Origin: Myxococcales bacterium
Lineage (GTDB): Bacteria; Myxococcota_A; UBA9042
Length of the DNA: 64,000 nucleotides
NCBI GenBank assembly: GCA_009692425.1
Contig: SHZF01000001.1
Span: forward strand, 124,001 to 188,000
Direction of reading: 5' to 3'
Shown piece by piece: positions 19,240 to 32,300 of the stretch (positions are counted from its first letter, which is position 1; each line of letters begins with the position of its first letter). The position numbers and the translations under genes are program-made. The notes beneath the pieces are model-generated. The model worked only from the letters and a program-made list of their open reading frames with translations, was not told the DNA's origin and ran no database searches.

Positions 19240-20954
19240 TGCCAGGGAGCACGCGCATGGCCACCACGAGTCTGCTCGACGCCCACGCCCGGTTGCGGCC
19301 GCCGCGCGGACCGTTGGTCCTCGCGATCCTCGACGGCGTCGGTTGGGGCCCCGCCGACGGCGGCGATGCGGTCCATCTCGCCCACAAGCCGAACCTCGCG
19401 CGCCTGTGGCAGACGTTTCCGACGCGGACGTTGCGCGCGCACGGGACCGCCGTCGGCATGCCGTCCGATGCCGACATGGGCAACAGTGAGGTGGGCCACA
19501 ATGCGCTCGGTGCCGGCCGCGTCTTCCGCCAAGGAGCCGCGCTGGTCGGCGACGCCATCGCGAGCGGGAGGCTGTTTTCTGGCGACACGTGGCATTGGCT
19601 GGTGGCGCCGCTCGTCGGCCCCGGGGCCACCGACACCGCGACGCTGCACCTGTGCGGCCTGTACAGCACCGGCAACGTGCACGCGCACTGCGATCACGTC
19701 GACGCGCTGCTGCGGGCCGCGCATGCCGCCGGGGTCCGACGCGTGCGGGTGCACGTGTTGGCCGACGGCCGCGACGTGCCGGACGCCACCTTTGAGCGGG
19801 ACCTGGAGCGACTCGAACACACGCTCGACGGGTACCGCGCCCAGAACGACCGCGATTGGTGCATCGCATCCGGCGGCGGGCGCATGGTCGTCACCATGGA
19901 TCGCTACGAAGCGGACTGGTCGATCGTGGAACGCGGCTGGCACGCGCATGTGCTGGGAGATGCCCCGGGTTTTCCTTCCGCCCGGGACGCCGTCGCGACG
20001 TTGCGCTTGCGTACCGGGGGCCACAGCGACCAGACGCTGGGCGCCTTCACCATTACGGACGCGACCGGCGCCGCGGTCGGCCCGGTGCGCGACGGCGATG
20101 CGTTCGTGTTGTGGAATTTCCGCGGCGATCGCGCCATCCAGCTGACGCAGGCCTTCGAGGCCGGGGCCGACTTCGCCGGATTCGAGCGGCATCAGGTACC
20201 CCAGGTCCGCTACGCCGGGATGATGCAGTACGACGGCGACCTCAGCCTGCCGCGCCGCTATCTCGTCGAACCGCCCGTGATCGAGCGCACCGTTGGCGAG
20301 TTCCTCGGCGCGGCAGGCCTGCGCACGTTTGCCGTGAGCGAAACGCAGAAGTATGGACACGTCACGTACTTCTGGAACGGCAACCGCTCCGGCGTGCTCG
20401 ATCCGGCCCACGAGACGTACGAGGAACTGCCGTCGGACCGCATTGCCTTCGACCTGCGCCCGGAGATGCAGGCACGCGCCATCACCGACGCCGTCGAGCG
20501 CGCATTGCGCGGGCCCCAGCGTCCCGACTTCGTGCGGTTGAACTATCCGAACGGCGACATGGTGGGCCACACCGGGAACCTGGCGGCCACGATCCTGGCC
20601 ATCGAAGCGATCGATGGCGAAATCGGCCGATTGATCGGGCTGGTCGAGGCGCGGCGCGGCATCCTCATCGTGACCGCTGACCACGGCAACGCGGACGACA
20701 TGTGGCTGCGCGACGGCAAGGGACTCCCGCTGCTGAATCGCGCGGGCCTGCCGACGCCGCGCACGAGCCACACCTTGGCGCCGGTGCCGTTCACGATCTT
20801 CGACGCCGACGCCGACCATGCGGCGACGTGGCGCCTGCGGAGCGACCTGCCGAGTGCGGGCCTTGCGAATGTCGCGGCCACCCTGCTGGCGCTGCTCGGC
20901 TGGTCGGCGCCGCCGCAATACGAGGAAGCATTGGTCGAGGTGTCAGGCCTGGAG

Positions 20955-20972
<18 letters not shown>
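19239..20972 (+). CDS. gpmI: 2,3-bisphosphoglycerate-independent phosphoglycerate mutase
   Basis: LAILDGVGWG, PSDADMGNSEVGHNALGAGR, VHVLADGRDVP, NYPNGDMVGHTGN, IVTADHGNAD. TGATG overlap with preceding CDS (start may be 19257). Confidence 0.95.
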
Positions 20973-23957
<2,985 letters not shown>

Positions 23958-24220
23958 GGTAGCTCCTGGGGCCCCGCAGGGCAGCACGATCAAGAATTGC
24001 TTTGCGAAAACGTCTCATTGTGCTGCGTCCGTCGGCGAACTTCGCCAACGGTCAAGCGCTGTGGCGCGCCACCCGCCCGTCGCTGTGCGCGTGCGCACGG
24101 CTGGGCGAATGACGCCGCTTGCTGACCAAGCCAGCCTCGGGCTTGCCGGGTGGCGTCTCTTGCGGTGCAGGAGACGCATCGCGGTGTTGAGATGGATGAA
24201 GCGCTGCGCCGTGCGGCCGT

Positions 24221-24254
24221 TGCACCGTGAGGCAACGTGCACCCTGAGGCAACT
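24221..24254. repeat. 17-bp direct repeat x2 in the nrdJ leader region
   Basis: tgcaccgtgaggcaacg / tgcaccctgaggcaact. Confidence 0.75.
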
Positions 24255-24328
24255 CAAGGCGGCCGAAACCCGGTCGGCAGTGACCGGGCCCCGACAACCG
24301 CATGGCGAGCGCGTTTTCCATCGATGAA

Positions 24329-24356
24329 CCTATCCCGCAGGACCTCGACCAGTCAA
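24329..24356 (-). promoter_or_regulatory. Candidate nrdJ promoter (TTGACT-N16-GATAGG, read on minus strand)
   Basis: Located about 19 bp downstream (minus strand) of the tandem NrdR-like boxes; weak -10. Confidence 0.3.
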
Positions 24357-24374
24357 CCTTCGGTGACCCTCCCA

Positions 24375-24421
24375 CCACTACCCCTAGCGTCAAGTTTTTC
24401 GATGCCCACTACAGGTTGTGG
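24375..24421 (-). promoter_or_regulatory. Tandem NrdR-box-like palindromes upstream of nrdJ
   Basis: CCACTACCCCTAGCGT (24375-24390) and CCACTACAGGTTGTGG (24406-24421); start-to-start 31 bp; share the CACWA...TWG core of the NrdR consensus ACACWATATATWGTGT. Confidence 0.65.
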
Positions 24422-24770
24422 TCCACGGTCGCGCGGTTGGGCTCCGTTGCGATAAATCTTCAGCCAGCTTGACTCCGGCGCTGCGGGTGCCGCGTCGACC
24501 TCGACCTGAGCACGCTGTGGACAACCGGGGTTGAGCGGTTGGCAACTGCGCGACTCCGGATCGGAATCCGTCGGGTGGCGTGCATTCGTCGGCGCACGCC
24601 CCCCGCGCCACCTCACCCGATGATCACCGCGGCTGCGCGATCAAGGCTGTGGGCGATAACTGCCCGACAATCCTTCACTGTCTGGTCCAGCCGCGCGCCA
24701 TCGTGGCCCGCGCGGTTGCGCCGACTCTGCCGGTCGCCTAGAAGGTCTCGCGACTGTGGAGGATCTCACC

Positions 24771-25793
24771 ATGCACTTCATCGACGAAGCGGAAATCTCG
24801 GTGCGCGCCGGCAGCGGAGGCCGCGGCTGCGTGAGCTTTCGCCGCGAAAAGCACGTGCCGCGCGGAGGTCCGGACGGCGGCGACGGTGGCCGCGGCGGCA
24901 ACGTATTCGTTGTGGCCGATGCGGGCGCCCGCTCCCTGTACGACTACCACGTGAACCGGACGTATGCCGCCGAGGACGGTCGTGCAGGCGGCGGCAGCAA
25001 CTGCACCGGCCGCAATGGCGCAGACCTCACGTTGCCCGTGCCGCCGGGTACGCAAATCTCCGACCGCGACACGGGCGAGGCACTGGCGGACCTGACGGTC
25101 AATGGAGCCCGGGTCACCTTGGTGTCGGGCGGCAACGGCGGTTGGGGCAACTCGCGCTTCGCCACCGCGACGCGGCAGGCGCCCGACAAGGCCAACCCAG
25201 GGCTGGCTGGCCGTGAACGCAGGGTCCGCCTCGAACTGAAGCTGCTCGCCGATGTCGCTCTCGTCGGCTGGCCCAACGTCGGAAAATCGAGCCTGATTCG
25301 TGCTGTGTCCGCCAGTCGGGCGCGTGTGGCCGACTATCCGTTCACGACGCTCGTGCCGAACCTCGGCGTCGTGCGGCACCGCAGTCGCTCGTTTACGATC
25401 GCCGACATTCCGGGCCTGATCGAGGGCGCGTCGCAAGGCGCGGGCCTGGGGCTGCGCTTCCTGCGCCACGTCGAGCGTTGCCGGCTGCTCGTGTTCCTGC
25501 TCTCGCCCGTTGACGGGCCGCCGCCTGCTGAAGCGCTTGCTGTGCTCCGCCGCGAGCTTGCGCAATACGACGCGAGCCTGGCCAGCCGGCCGTGCCTGAT
25601 CCGGTTGGTCAAGTCCGACGTGCTCGGTGACCAGGCCGACGCCGCCGCCCGCGAACTCGGCGCGACGTTGGGTGAGCCGGTGCGCTCGCTGTCCGCAGCC
25701 ACCAAGGCCGGCGTCACGGGGCTGCTCGACGACCTCTGCCGCCTGCTCGGTCCCACTCGCGAGCCTGCGGGGGACCCCGTCGCGCTGCCCTGA
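24771..25793 (+). CDS. obgE: Obg-family GTPase
   Basis: FIDEAEISVRAGSGGRGCVSFRREKHVPRGGPDGGDGGRGGNV, GWPNVGKSSLIRAVS, DYPFTTLVPNLGVV, IADIPGLIEGASQGAGLG; ATG 24771 preceded by GGAGG. Confidence 0.95.
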   Translation: MHFIDEAEISVRAGSGGRGCVSFRREKHVPRGGPDGGDGGRGGNVFVVADAGARSLYDYHVNRTYAAEDGRAGGGSNCTGRNGADLTLPVPPGTQISDRDTGEALADLTVNGARVTLVSGGNGGWGNSRFATATRQAPDKANPGLAGRERRVRLELKLLADVALVGWPNVGKSSLIRAVSASRARVADYPFTTLVPNLGVVRHRSRSFTIADIPGLIEGASQGAGLGLRFLRHVERCRLLVFLLSPVDGPPPAEALAVLRRELAQYDASLASRPCLIRLVKSDVLGDQADAAARELGATLGEPVRSLSAATKAGVTGLLDDLCRLLGPTREPAGDPVALP

Positions 25794-25842
25794 ATCCAAA
25801 AATACCACAATATATCATGCAACTACCGTCACTCTTGCCGAT

Positions 25843-25871
25843 TTGACCCACCCCTAGGGCACCCCTATAAT
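25843..25871 (+). promoter_or_regulatory. Consensus sigma70-type promoter TTGACC-N17-TATAAT for the TPR operon
   Basis: -35 at 25843-25848, perfect -10 at 25866-25871, 17-bp spacer. Confidence 0.8.
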
Positions 25872-25877
25872 CGACCG

Positions 25878-26140
25878 GCGTGAACGCTGGGAACCGAATT
25901 TCGCGCCCCTGAGGCTCCTTGAGCAGGTTGCGTGACAGACACCGCAAACTCATGGCAAGATGCGCGCCGCCGCAAGATCGGGCATCTTTGCCCGCCAGCG
26001 CTCGTGCGGCGCAAGTTCCCACGAGGGAACGAGGTTGCTACGCGCAGGGAACCCAACGCTGCCCGGCCGGACCCCACCCGCTAAGCCGGATCACGCCGCC
26101 TGAGCGGACACGGATTGCCGCCCCCTGCGGACCAAATGGA
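25878..26140 (+). other. Structured ~265-nt leader (or small RNA) upstream of the TPR operon
   Basis: Hairpins TTGCG..CGCAA (25928-25947); GCGCCGC (25964-25970) with GCGGCGC (26006-26012) enclosing CGGGCA-TCTT-TGCCCG (25979-25994); GTTCCC-ACGA-GGGAAC (26015-26030). Confidence 0.45.
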
Positions 26141-26148
26141 GTGACGAC

Positions 26149-26964
26149 GTGATCAAGCGACGACTCATGCCTCGCACCCCGCCTGTCATGGCGGCCCTTG
26201 CCGTGTGCGGCACCGCGCTGGCTTGGCAGGTGCACGCGCAGCCAACAGGCCCGAAGCCGGCGGACCCCGCTGCGACTGCCGGGGCAGGCACGGCCGCTGG
26301 TGCCGGCACCGCCACGCCCGCCCCTTCGCCTGGTCCCGCCACCACACCCGCGGCCGCAGTCGGCACCCCGCCGGCAGACACGACGGCGGTGCCGGCGGCC
26401 GGAGACGCACAGTACGAAGCGCGACTGCGCCAAATCGAAGAGCGCGTCGTCGGCATCAAGGAACGCATCTTCCAGACCAAGACACGCCTGCTGCTGCTGA
26501 AAGAACAGATTCTCGACAACGTCATCGCCGAATGCCGCGCCGTGCTCGTGCACAAAAACGAGATGGGCGCCTTCTTCGAGTTGCAGAGCGTGCTGTACTA
26601 CGTCGATGGCAAGAAGATCTACTATCAGGACAACTCGAACGGCCTGCTCAACACGCGCAAAGAGTTCGAAATCTACAACGGCTCGATCAACCCCGGGAAC
26701 CACGCGCTCACCGTCGAGATGGTCTATCGCGGCAACTCCGATCTCTTCAGCTACCTCGAGGGCTACGTCTTCAAGCTCAAGAGCAGCTACACATTCTACG
26801 CCCAGCGTGGCCGCGTGACCGAAGTGGCCATCGTCGGTTTCGAACGCGGCGGTGTGGGCTCGGACCTCGAAGACAAGCCGTACATCAAGTACGAGGTCAA
26901 GCAAATCCAGAACCGGACCGCAAAGCCCGCCACCGCCGAAGGCGAGGCACCGCAAGGGAAGTGA
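26149..26964 (+). CDS. Secreted Ala/Pro-rich coiled-coil protein, first gene of TPR operon
   Basis: Signal peptide, Ala/Pro/Gly/Thr linker, coiled-coil (YEARLRQIEERVVGIKERIFQTKTRLLLLKEQILDNV) and conserved-looking C-terminal domain. Confidence 0.7.
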   Translation: MIKRRLMPRTPPVMAALAVCGTALAWQVHAQPTGPKPADPAATAGAGTAAGAGTATPAPSPGPATTPAAAVGTPPADTTAVPAAGDAQYEARLRQIEERVVGIKERIFQTKTRLLLLKEQILDNVIAECRAVLVHKNEMGAFFELQSVLYYVDGKKIYYQDNSNGLLNTRKEFEIYNGSINPGNHALTVEMVYRGNSDLFSYLEGYVFKLKSSYTFYAQRGRVTEVAIVGFERGGVGSDLEDKPYIKYEVKQIQNRTAKPATAEGEAPQGK

Positions 26965-29387
26965 TGCTGGCGCGGTTCCCCTCCCTCCCCGACCGCACCG
27001 CGGCTGTCCGGCGCTTCATCGCCGGCGGCGTTCGGCATTGCGCTGCACGACCCGGTCGGAATGCCGTCGCGGTCGCCGTCGCCCTCGCCTCGCTTGCGGC
27101 GCCCACGCGCCTGTGGGCCGCCGACGACGTGCGCCCGGTAGAACTCGACATCGACAACGTGCGCGCCCAGGTCACCGCCATCGACGCCGACCTCAAGCGC
27201 GCGATCGCAAAGGAAAAGCGCTACCCGATCGAGCAGGGCTACTTTGAAGCGCAGTTGGCCTACGAGCGCGGCAACCTTGCCCTGGCTTCGATCCGCCTGA
27301 TGGACCTGGTGAACAACCCGGACTTCCAGAAGCGCTCGGAATACGGCGATGGCCTGTTCCTGCTCGGCGATTGCCTGTTCCGCCAGCGCAACTGGTTCGG
27401 CGCGCGCAAGTACCTCGACCTCGTCGTGCGCCAGCCGAGCAACAAGCACTTCCAGGTCGCCCTGCAGGAGTTGGCCGACATCGCCGCCCGCCTGCATCGG
27501 ATTGAGGAGGTCGAGCAATACGCGAAGAAGCTCGACGCGATCCCGGCCGGCCCACGCAAGAGCGAACTCTTCTACCAATTCGGGCGCTCCTTCTTCTCTG
27601 CCAAGGTGCTCGATCGCGCGGTCGGACTGCTCGACCAGATCCCCGTCGGCGAGCCGCGTTGGCCGAACGCCCGCTTCTACATCGGTGCCGCCCATGTCGC
27701 GCGCGGTCGCCACGAGCAGGCCATCTTGGAATTCCAGTCGATCGTCGCGGCCGCCAAGGTGCAGGACGCGGCGCGCCGGCCCGCAAACGACGTCCTCGAT
27801 TTCGCGAATGTCGCGCTCGGTCGACTGCTCATGCAGGCCAAGAAGTTCGACGCCGCCGCAAACCACTACCGCGCGGTCGACCGCAACTCGCCCATCTACG
27901 AGGAGTCGCTTTTCGAACTCGCGGCCCTGCACGTGGCTGCCGAGAAGCCCCAGGCCGCTCTCGAAGTGCTCGACGTGCTGCTCTTGACGGTCAGCGACGA
28001 CAACGTGGCTGTGCAGGCTGCGGTGCTGCGCGGGCGCATCAACATGCTGGCGAAGCAGTACGATCAGGCCGACGCCGCGTACCAGGACGTGGTCGAGAGA
28101 TACAGCTCGATCACCGGAGAACTCACCCGGTTTGCCGCTTCAGACAAGAACCTCGAACTCTTCTTCTCGTGGCTGCTCAACCGCGCGTCGGAGGAGTACA
28201 CGGTCGTACGGCCCGTCTCCGACCGCGTCGCCAAGTACATCGAGACGGACGAGGACATGCTGCGGGTCGTCAGCCTGTTCGACGAGATGGCAGTCGAGCG
28301 CCGCGACGTGAAGGAGTCTCAGAAGCTCGCCACGTCGATCGAAATGGCGCTCAAAGATACGACGCTGAACATGTTCCCCGAGTTGAAAGATAGCTGGCAG
28401 CGCGTGGCCGAGAGCCAGAATCGCGTGGTCGAAATCGGCCGGCGCGTCACCGACCTCATGCGCACGCTGGCCCTGCCGCACATGAACGGTGAAGAGCGCA
28501 CGAAGGCCGATGTGTTCCTGGCAAACCGCAGGCGGTTGGAGGCTGCGTTTTCAAAAATCCCCGCCACCCAAGGGGATTTCGTGTTGCGCCAGAACCGCGT
28601 CGATACCGGCTTTGCCAACCTCTCCGCCGACGTGGGCATCTTGAAGGCCAACTTGGAGCAGGTACGCCAGCAACTCCTGTCTGTAGAGAAGATGCTCAAC
28701 GACCGCGTGTTCGGCGAACAGGGACTCGTGCTTGAAAAGGCGCGCGAAGACGAGATTCGCGCCGGGCTCCAGAGCGAGAAGGACAACATCCGCCGGGTGT
28801 ACCGCGAGATCGAAGAAGCCACCCAGAGCGTCGAAGTCGATGCCCAGGCCGTGGGCGCCGGCGACTCCGTGACGACCGACGAAAACCGCATCCGCTTGCA
28901 GTTGCTGACCGCCCAGCGCGTCGAGCATGGCCACGCCGCCCTGGTGCTTGAGCGCACGAACCGCAGCGTCGAAGACACGGCTCGGCTGCAGCAGGCGCGC
29001 ACCGTCTTGGATCAGCTGGTCGAGTCGATGAGCGGACTGCTTACGGCCATCGCGGCGCGCGCCAACGACCGGATCGCCGGGATTGCGACCGTGCTGGCCC
29101 AGGAAAAGCGCAACATCGCTGAGTACAACTCGCTCGTGCGCAACTACGAAGAGGACTCCAAGCAGCTGTCGCGTCAGGTCGGCTACGGCATGATCCGGGC
29201 TGCGGAGAAGCGGTTGGCCGACATCCTGCTCGAAGCCGACCTTGGCCGCGTCGACGTTGCCTGGCAGCGCAAGCAGCAGAAATCGAGTGCCATTCGAGAA
29301 CTGCAGGACGAGCGGTCGCAACGCATCCGCAGCCTCGGCGAGGTCTTGAACAACCTGATCGGCGACAGTGCGGAGGTGGAGCCATGA
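26964..29387 (+). CDS. Large secreted TPR/coiled-coil protein
   Basis: ATG overlaps upstream stop; signal-like N-terminus; repeated helical pairs (ARFYIGAAHVARGRHEQAILEFQSIV...) and long coiled-coil C-terminus. Confidence 0.8.
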   Translation: MLARFPSLPDRTAAVRRFIAGGVRHCAARPGRNAVAVAVALASLAAPTRLWAADDVRPVELDIDNVRAQVTAIDADLKRAIAKEKRYPIEQGYFEAQLAYERGNLALASIRLMDLVNNPDFQKRSEYGDGLFLLGDCLFRQRNWFGARKYLDLVVRQPSNKHFQVALQELADIAARLHRIEEVEQYAKKLDAIPAGPRKSELFYQFGRSFFSAKVLDRAVGLLDQIPVGEPRWPNARFYIGAAHVARGRHEQAILEFQSIVAAAKVQDAARRPANDVLDFANVALGRLLMQAKKFDAAANHYRAVDRNSPIYEESLFELAALHVAAEKPQAALEVLDVLLLTVSDDNVAVQAAVLRGRINMLAKQYDQADAAYQDVVERYSSITGELTRFAASDKNLELFFSWLLNRASEEYTVVRPVSDRVAKYIETDEDMLRVVSLFDEMAVERRDVKESQKLATSIEMALKDTTLNMFPELKDSWQRVAESQNRVVEIGRRVTDLMRTLALPHMNGEERTKADVFLANRRRLEAAFSKIPATQGDFVLRQNRVDTGFANLSADVGILKANLEQVRQQLLSVEKMLNDRVFGEQGLVLEKAREDEIRAGLQSEKDNIRRVYREIEEATQSVEVDAQAVGAGDSVTTDENRIRLQLLTAQRVEHGHAALVLERTNRSVEDTARLQQARTVLDQLVESMSGLLTAIAARANDRIAGIATVLAQEKRNIAEYNSLVRNYEEDSKQLSRQVGYGMIRAAEKRLADILLEADLGRVDVAWQRKQQKSSAIRELQDERSQRIRSLGEVLNNLIGDSAEVEP

Positions 29388-32300
29388 TCCACCACGCACC
29401 GCGGGGCAAAAACCAAGGGCGCCGTCTGCGCTGGCTCGTCTGGGCCAGCCTGCTCGCGCTGTGCATCGGTGCCGACGCCTTGAGCGGAGCCGACGCAGCC
29501 GCCGCGGGTGCCGTGCGCCTGATGCCGCCGTACCGCACCCGAGGCGACGCGATCGACGATCCGGTCCAACTCAAGAGCGAGCGCAAGGCGTTTCAGGCCG
29601 CCTATGAGGGCTACCGTCTCGCCGCCAAGGAGTACCGCGACGAAGTGCGCGAGTTCATCTCCAAAGAAGTGCGCCAGCGCCAGCAGAACATCGCATCGAG
29701 CTATCAGGGTCAAACCGATCAGTTGGAGCAGCAGCAATTCGACCTGCGCCGCGACGCCATCGCCCGCCTCGAAGACTTCATCTTCCGCCACCGCGATCAC
29801 GAGCGCTACACGCCTGACGTGATGTTCCGGCTCGCTGAACTGTACTACGAGGACACGATCGCGTCGTACAACCGTGCACAAGACAACTTCCAGCGCGAGG
29901 TGGACCTCTACAGCCGCGGCAAACTGCTTGACCCGCCGTCGGACAGCGACCGCGACTTCAGCCGCTCGGTGGCGCTGTACAAGTACCTGCACTGGACGCC
30001 CGAAGGCGCGAAGATGCCGACACTTTCCGGCAGGTTGGAAGGCATCACGCTCCCCAAGCGCTGGCCCACCTACGCTATGGCCGACGCGGCGATGTACCTG
30101 CAGGGCTACTGCGAGTACGAGTCGGGAGACATCCAGAAGGCCATCGCGACCCTGAGCGCACTCGAAGACCACTACCCCCAGTCGAAGTACGTCGCGGAGG
30201 CGTGGCTGCGCGTCGGTGAAATGTACTTCGACGACAATGAGTTCGAGCAAGCGGCGGACGCCTACCAAAAAGCAGCGAAGCGCGCCTTCGAGACCAAGGA
30301 CCACAAAAACTACGCCCTCGCGCTCTACAAGCTCGGCTGGTCGAACTTCCAGTTGTACCGGTACCCGGACGCCGTGCGCTGGTTCCAGAAGCTGATCGAA
30401 TTCGAGGACGCGCAAAGCCTGTCGAAGGACGCCAAGGACAAGAAGGCCTCCGAACTCGACCTCCGCAAGGAAGCGATCGAGTACCTCGCCAAGTCGCTCG
30501 CGGAACCCACTTGGGACGACGACGGCTGCGACGACTTCGGTTCCGAGACCTCGAAGGGCGCCTGCACGATTCTCGACCCGCGCCTGCGACCGAGACTGTA
30601 CGTGGCTTCGGTGCTGCCGCCGAAGTACGACGACTTCCCCAACTGGCAGAAAAGCCTTCAGGGCGAGGCCCTGCAAAAAGTGTCGACCGCGCTGGCCGCA
30701 CGCGAGGCGGTGCGCAAGGACTTGATCAACGGGCGGCCCTACGTTTTCGACATCCTCGTGACCTACGGCAACACGCTGTACGACCAGAAGGAAGACGACT
30801 ACTACCGCCAGGCCGTACAAGTGCTCGGCTTCGTCGTCGAGAACTATCCGATGTCGCGCGAGGCACAGGACCTGCAGCGCAAGATCATCAAGTCGGTCGA
30901 CATCCTCGCCGCCGCCGCCGCGAGCTACCAGGCGATGCTGGCCAAGCACAAGTCCGGCGAGAAGGTGCTGCAGCCCGACGAGGTGACCGATGCGACGATC
31001 GGTCTGGCGATGGCGCTGGGCGATCAGGAACGCCAAGTCCAGGAGCGCCGCCGCTACCTGCAGATGTTCGGCAAGGATACGGCGTGGTACCAGAAGTGGG
31101 GCGCCGACAAGGACCTCGCGGCTCAGGTCGAAGACACAGTTTCCAAGGTCCGCTACGACTTCGCGCTGCTGAACCATGCACAGGCCCAACAGTTGCGCAT
31201 TGCGGGCGACGAAGAGGGCGCGCTGCGCAAATACGGCGAGGCTGCGCGGGAATACGAAATCCTGCTGCGCTCCGACATGGAGTCGCCGAACGCGTACAAC
31301 CTCGCATGGACCCTGGCAGAAGTCCTGTACTTCTCGGGCAAGCGTTGCGACGCGCTGCGCACGAAGGAGCGCGATCTGTTGCGCATCAAGGACCCGAAGA
31401 CCGGCGAAGAAGGCAACCTGGTGCCATATCCGGACAACCTTGCGCCCCAGGTCGTCAGCGCCTGCGACCAGATGAGGAAGTCCATCGAGTACTACGCCCT
31501 CGTACGCGACTGGAAGGGCCAGCGCACGCGCGACGCGGAAGGCAAACCGATGGACTTTCGCGAGCAGGCGGGCCTGTCGGCGTTGGCGGCGTCGAACCTT
31601 GTGCTGAACGCGCGCGCCGCCTACCCGTTGAGCCAGAAAGACCGGATGGAGACGCGCAACCTGCCCGACATTCGGCCGAGTTCCAAGCAGGACGAAGAAG
31701 ACCAGAAGGTGGTCGAGAACACGGACGGCATCGTGCGCGTCAAGCCGCAGCTGCTCGACGCCGGCGCGGTGGACTGGATCCAGCAAGTCGATGCGTATGT
31801 CACGAGCAACTTGGAGATGGCGAAAGACCCTTCGACGATCCAGAAGCTGGCGCTGCAGGTGTCTGAGTTGCTCTACAAAAATAGGCAGTTCGACCCGTGG
31901 AAAGAGGGTGAGACGCCGAAAACGCCCGCCGACTTCTGGTCGGCGCGCAAGCGGTTCTGGTGGATCATCGAGAAGTATCCGCAATCGAACCAGGCGATCG
32001 AGGCGTTCAAGAACCTGATCACGACGTACCTCCTTGAGAAGGATTACAAGGAGATGCAGCGGGTTGCCGCCTACGGCGAAGAGCACGGCGTCGGCGAGAA
32101 GAAGCTGCGCCAAGACGTGTTCAAGACGTTGCACGAGATCGAACTGTCGGCCATCGCAAAGGACGCCGCGGGCCGCTGGGACCGTGCCAATGCGCGCGTG
32201 ACGGAAGCCGAAAAAGCGAACAGCCCCGACGATGCCGGCCTTGTGCTTGCGGACGCGCGCAAGACCTTCGACGAAGCCGGCGACATGTTCTACGACCTGC

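Noticed and set aside
24160-24180. GGTGCAGGAGACGC resembling a cobalamin B12 box on the + strand
   Set aside because: Partial match only, on the strand opposite nrdJ and without the other conserved riboswitch segments.
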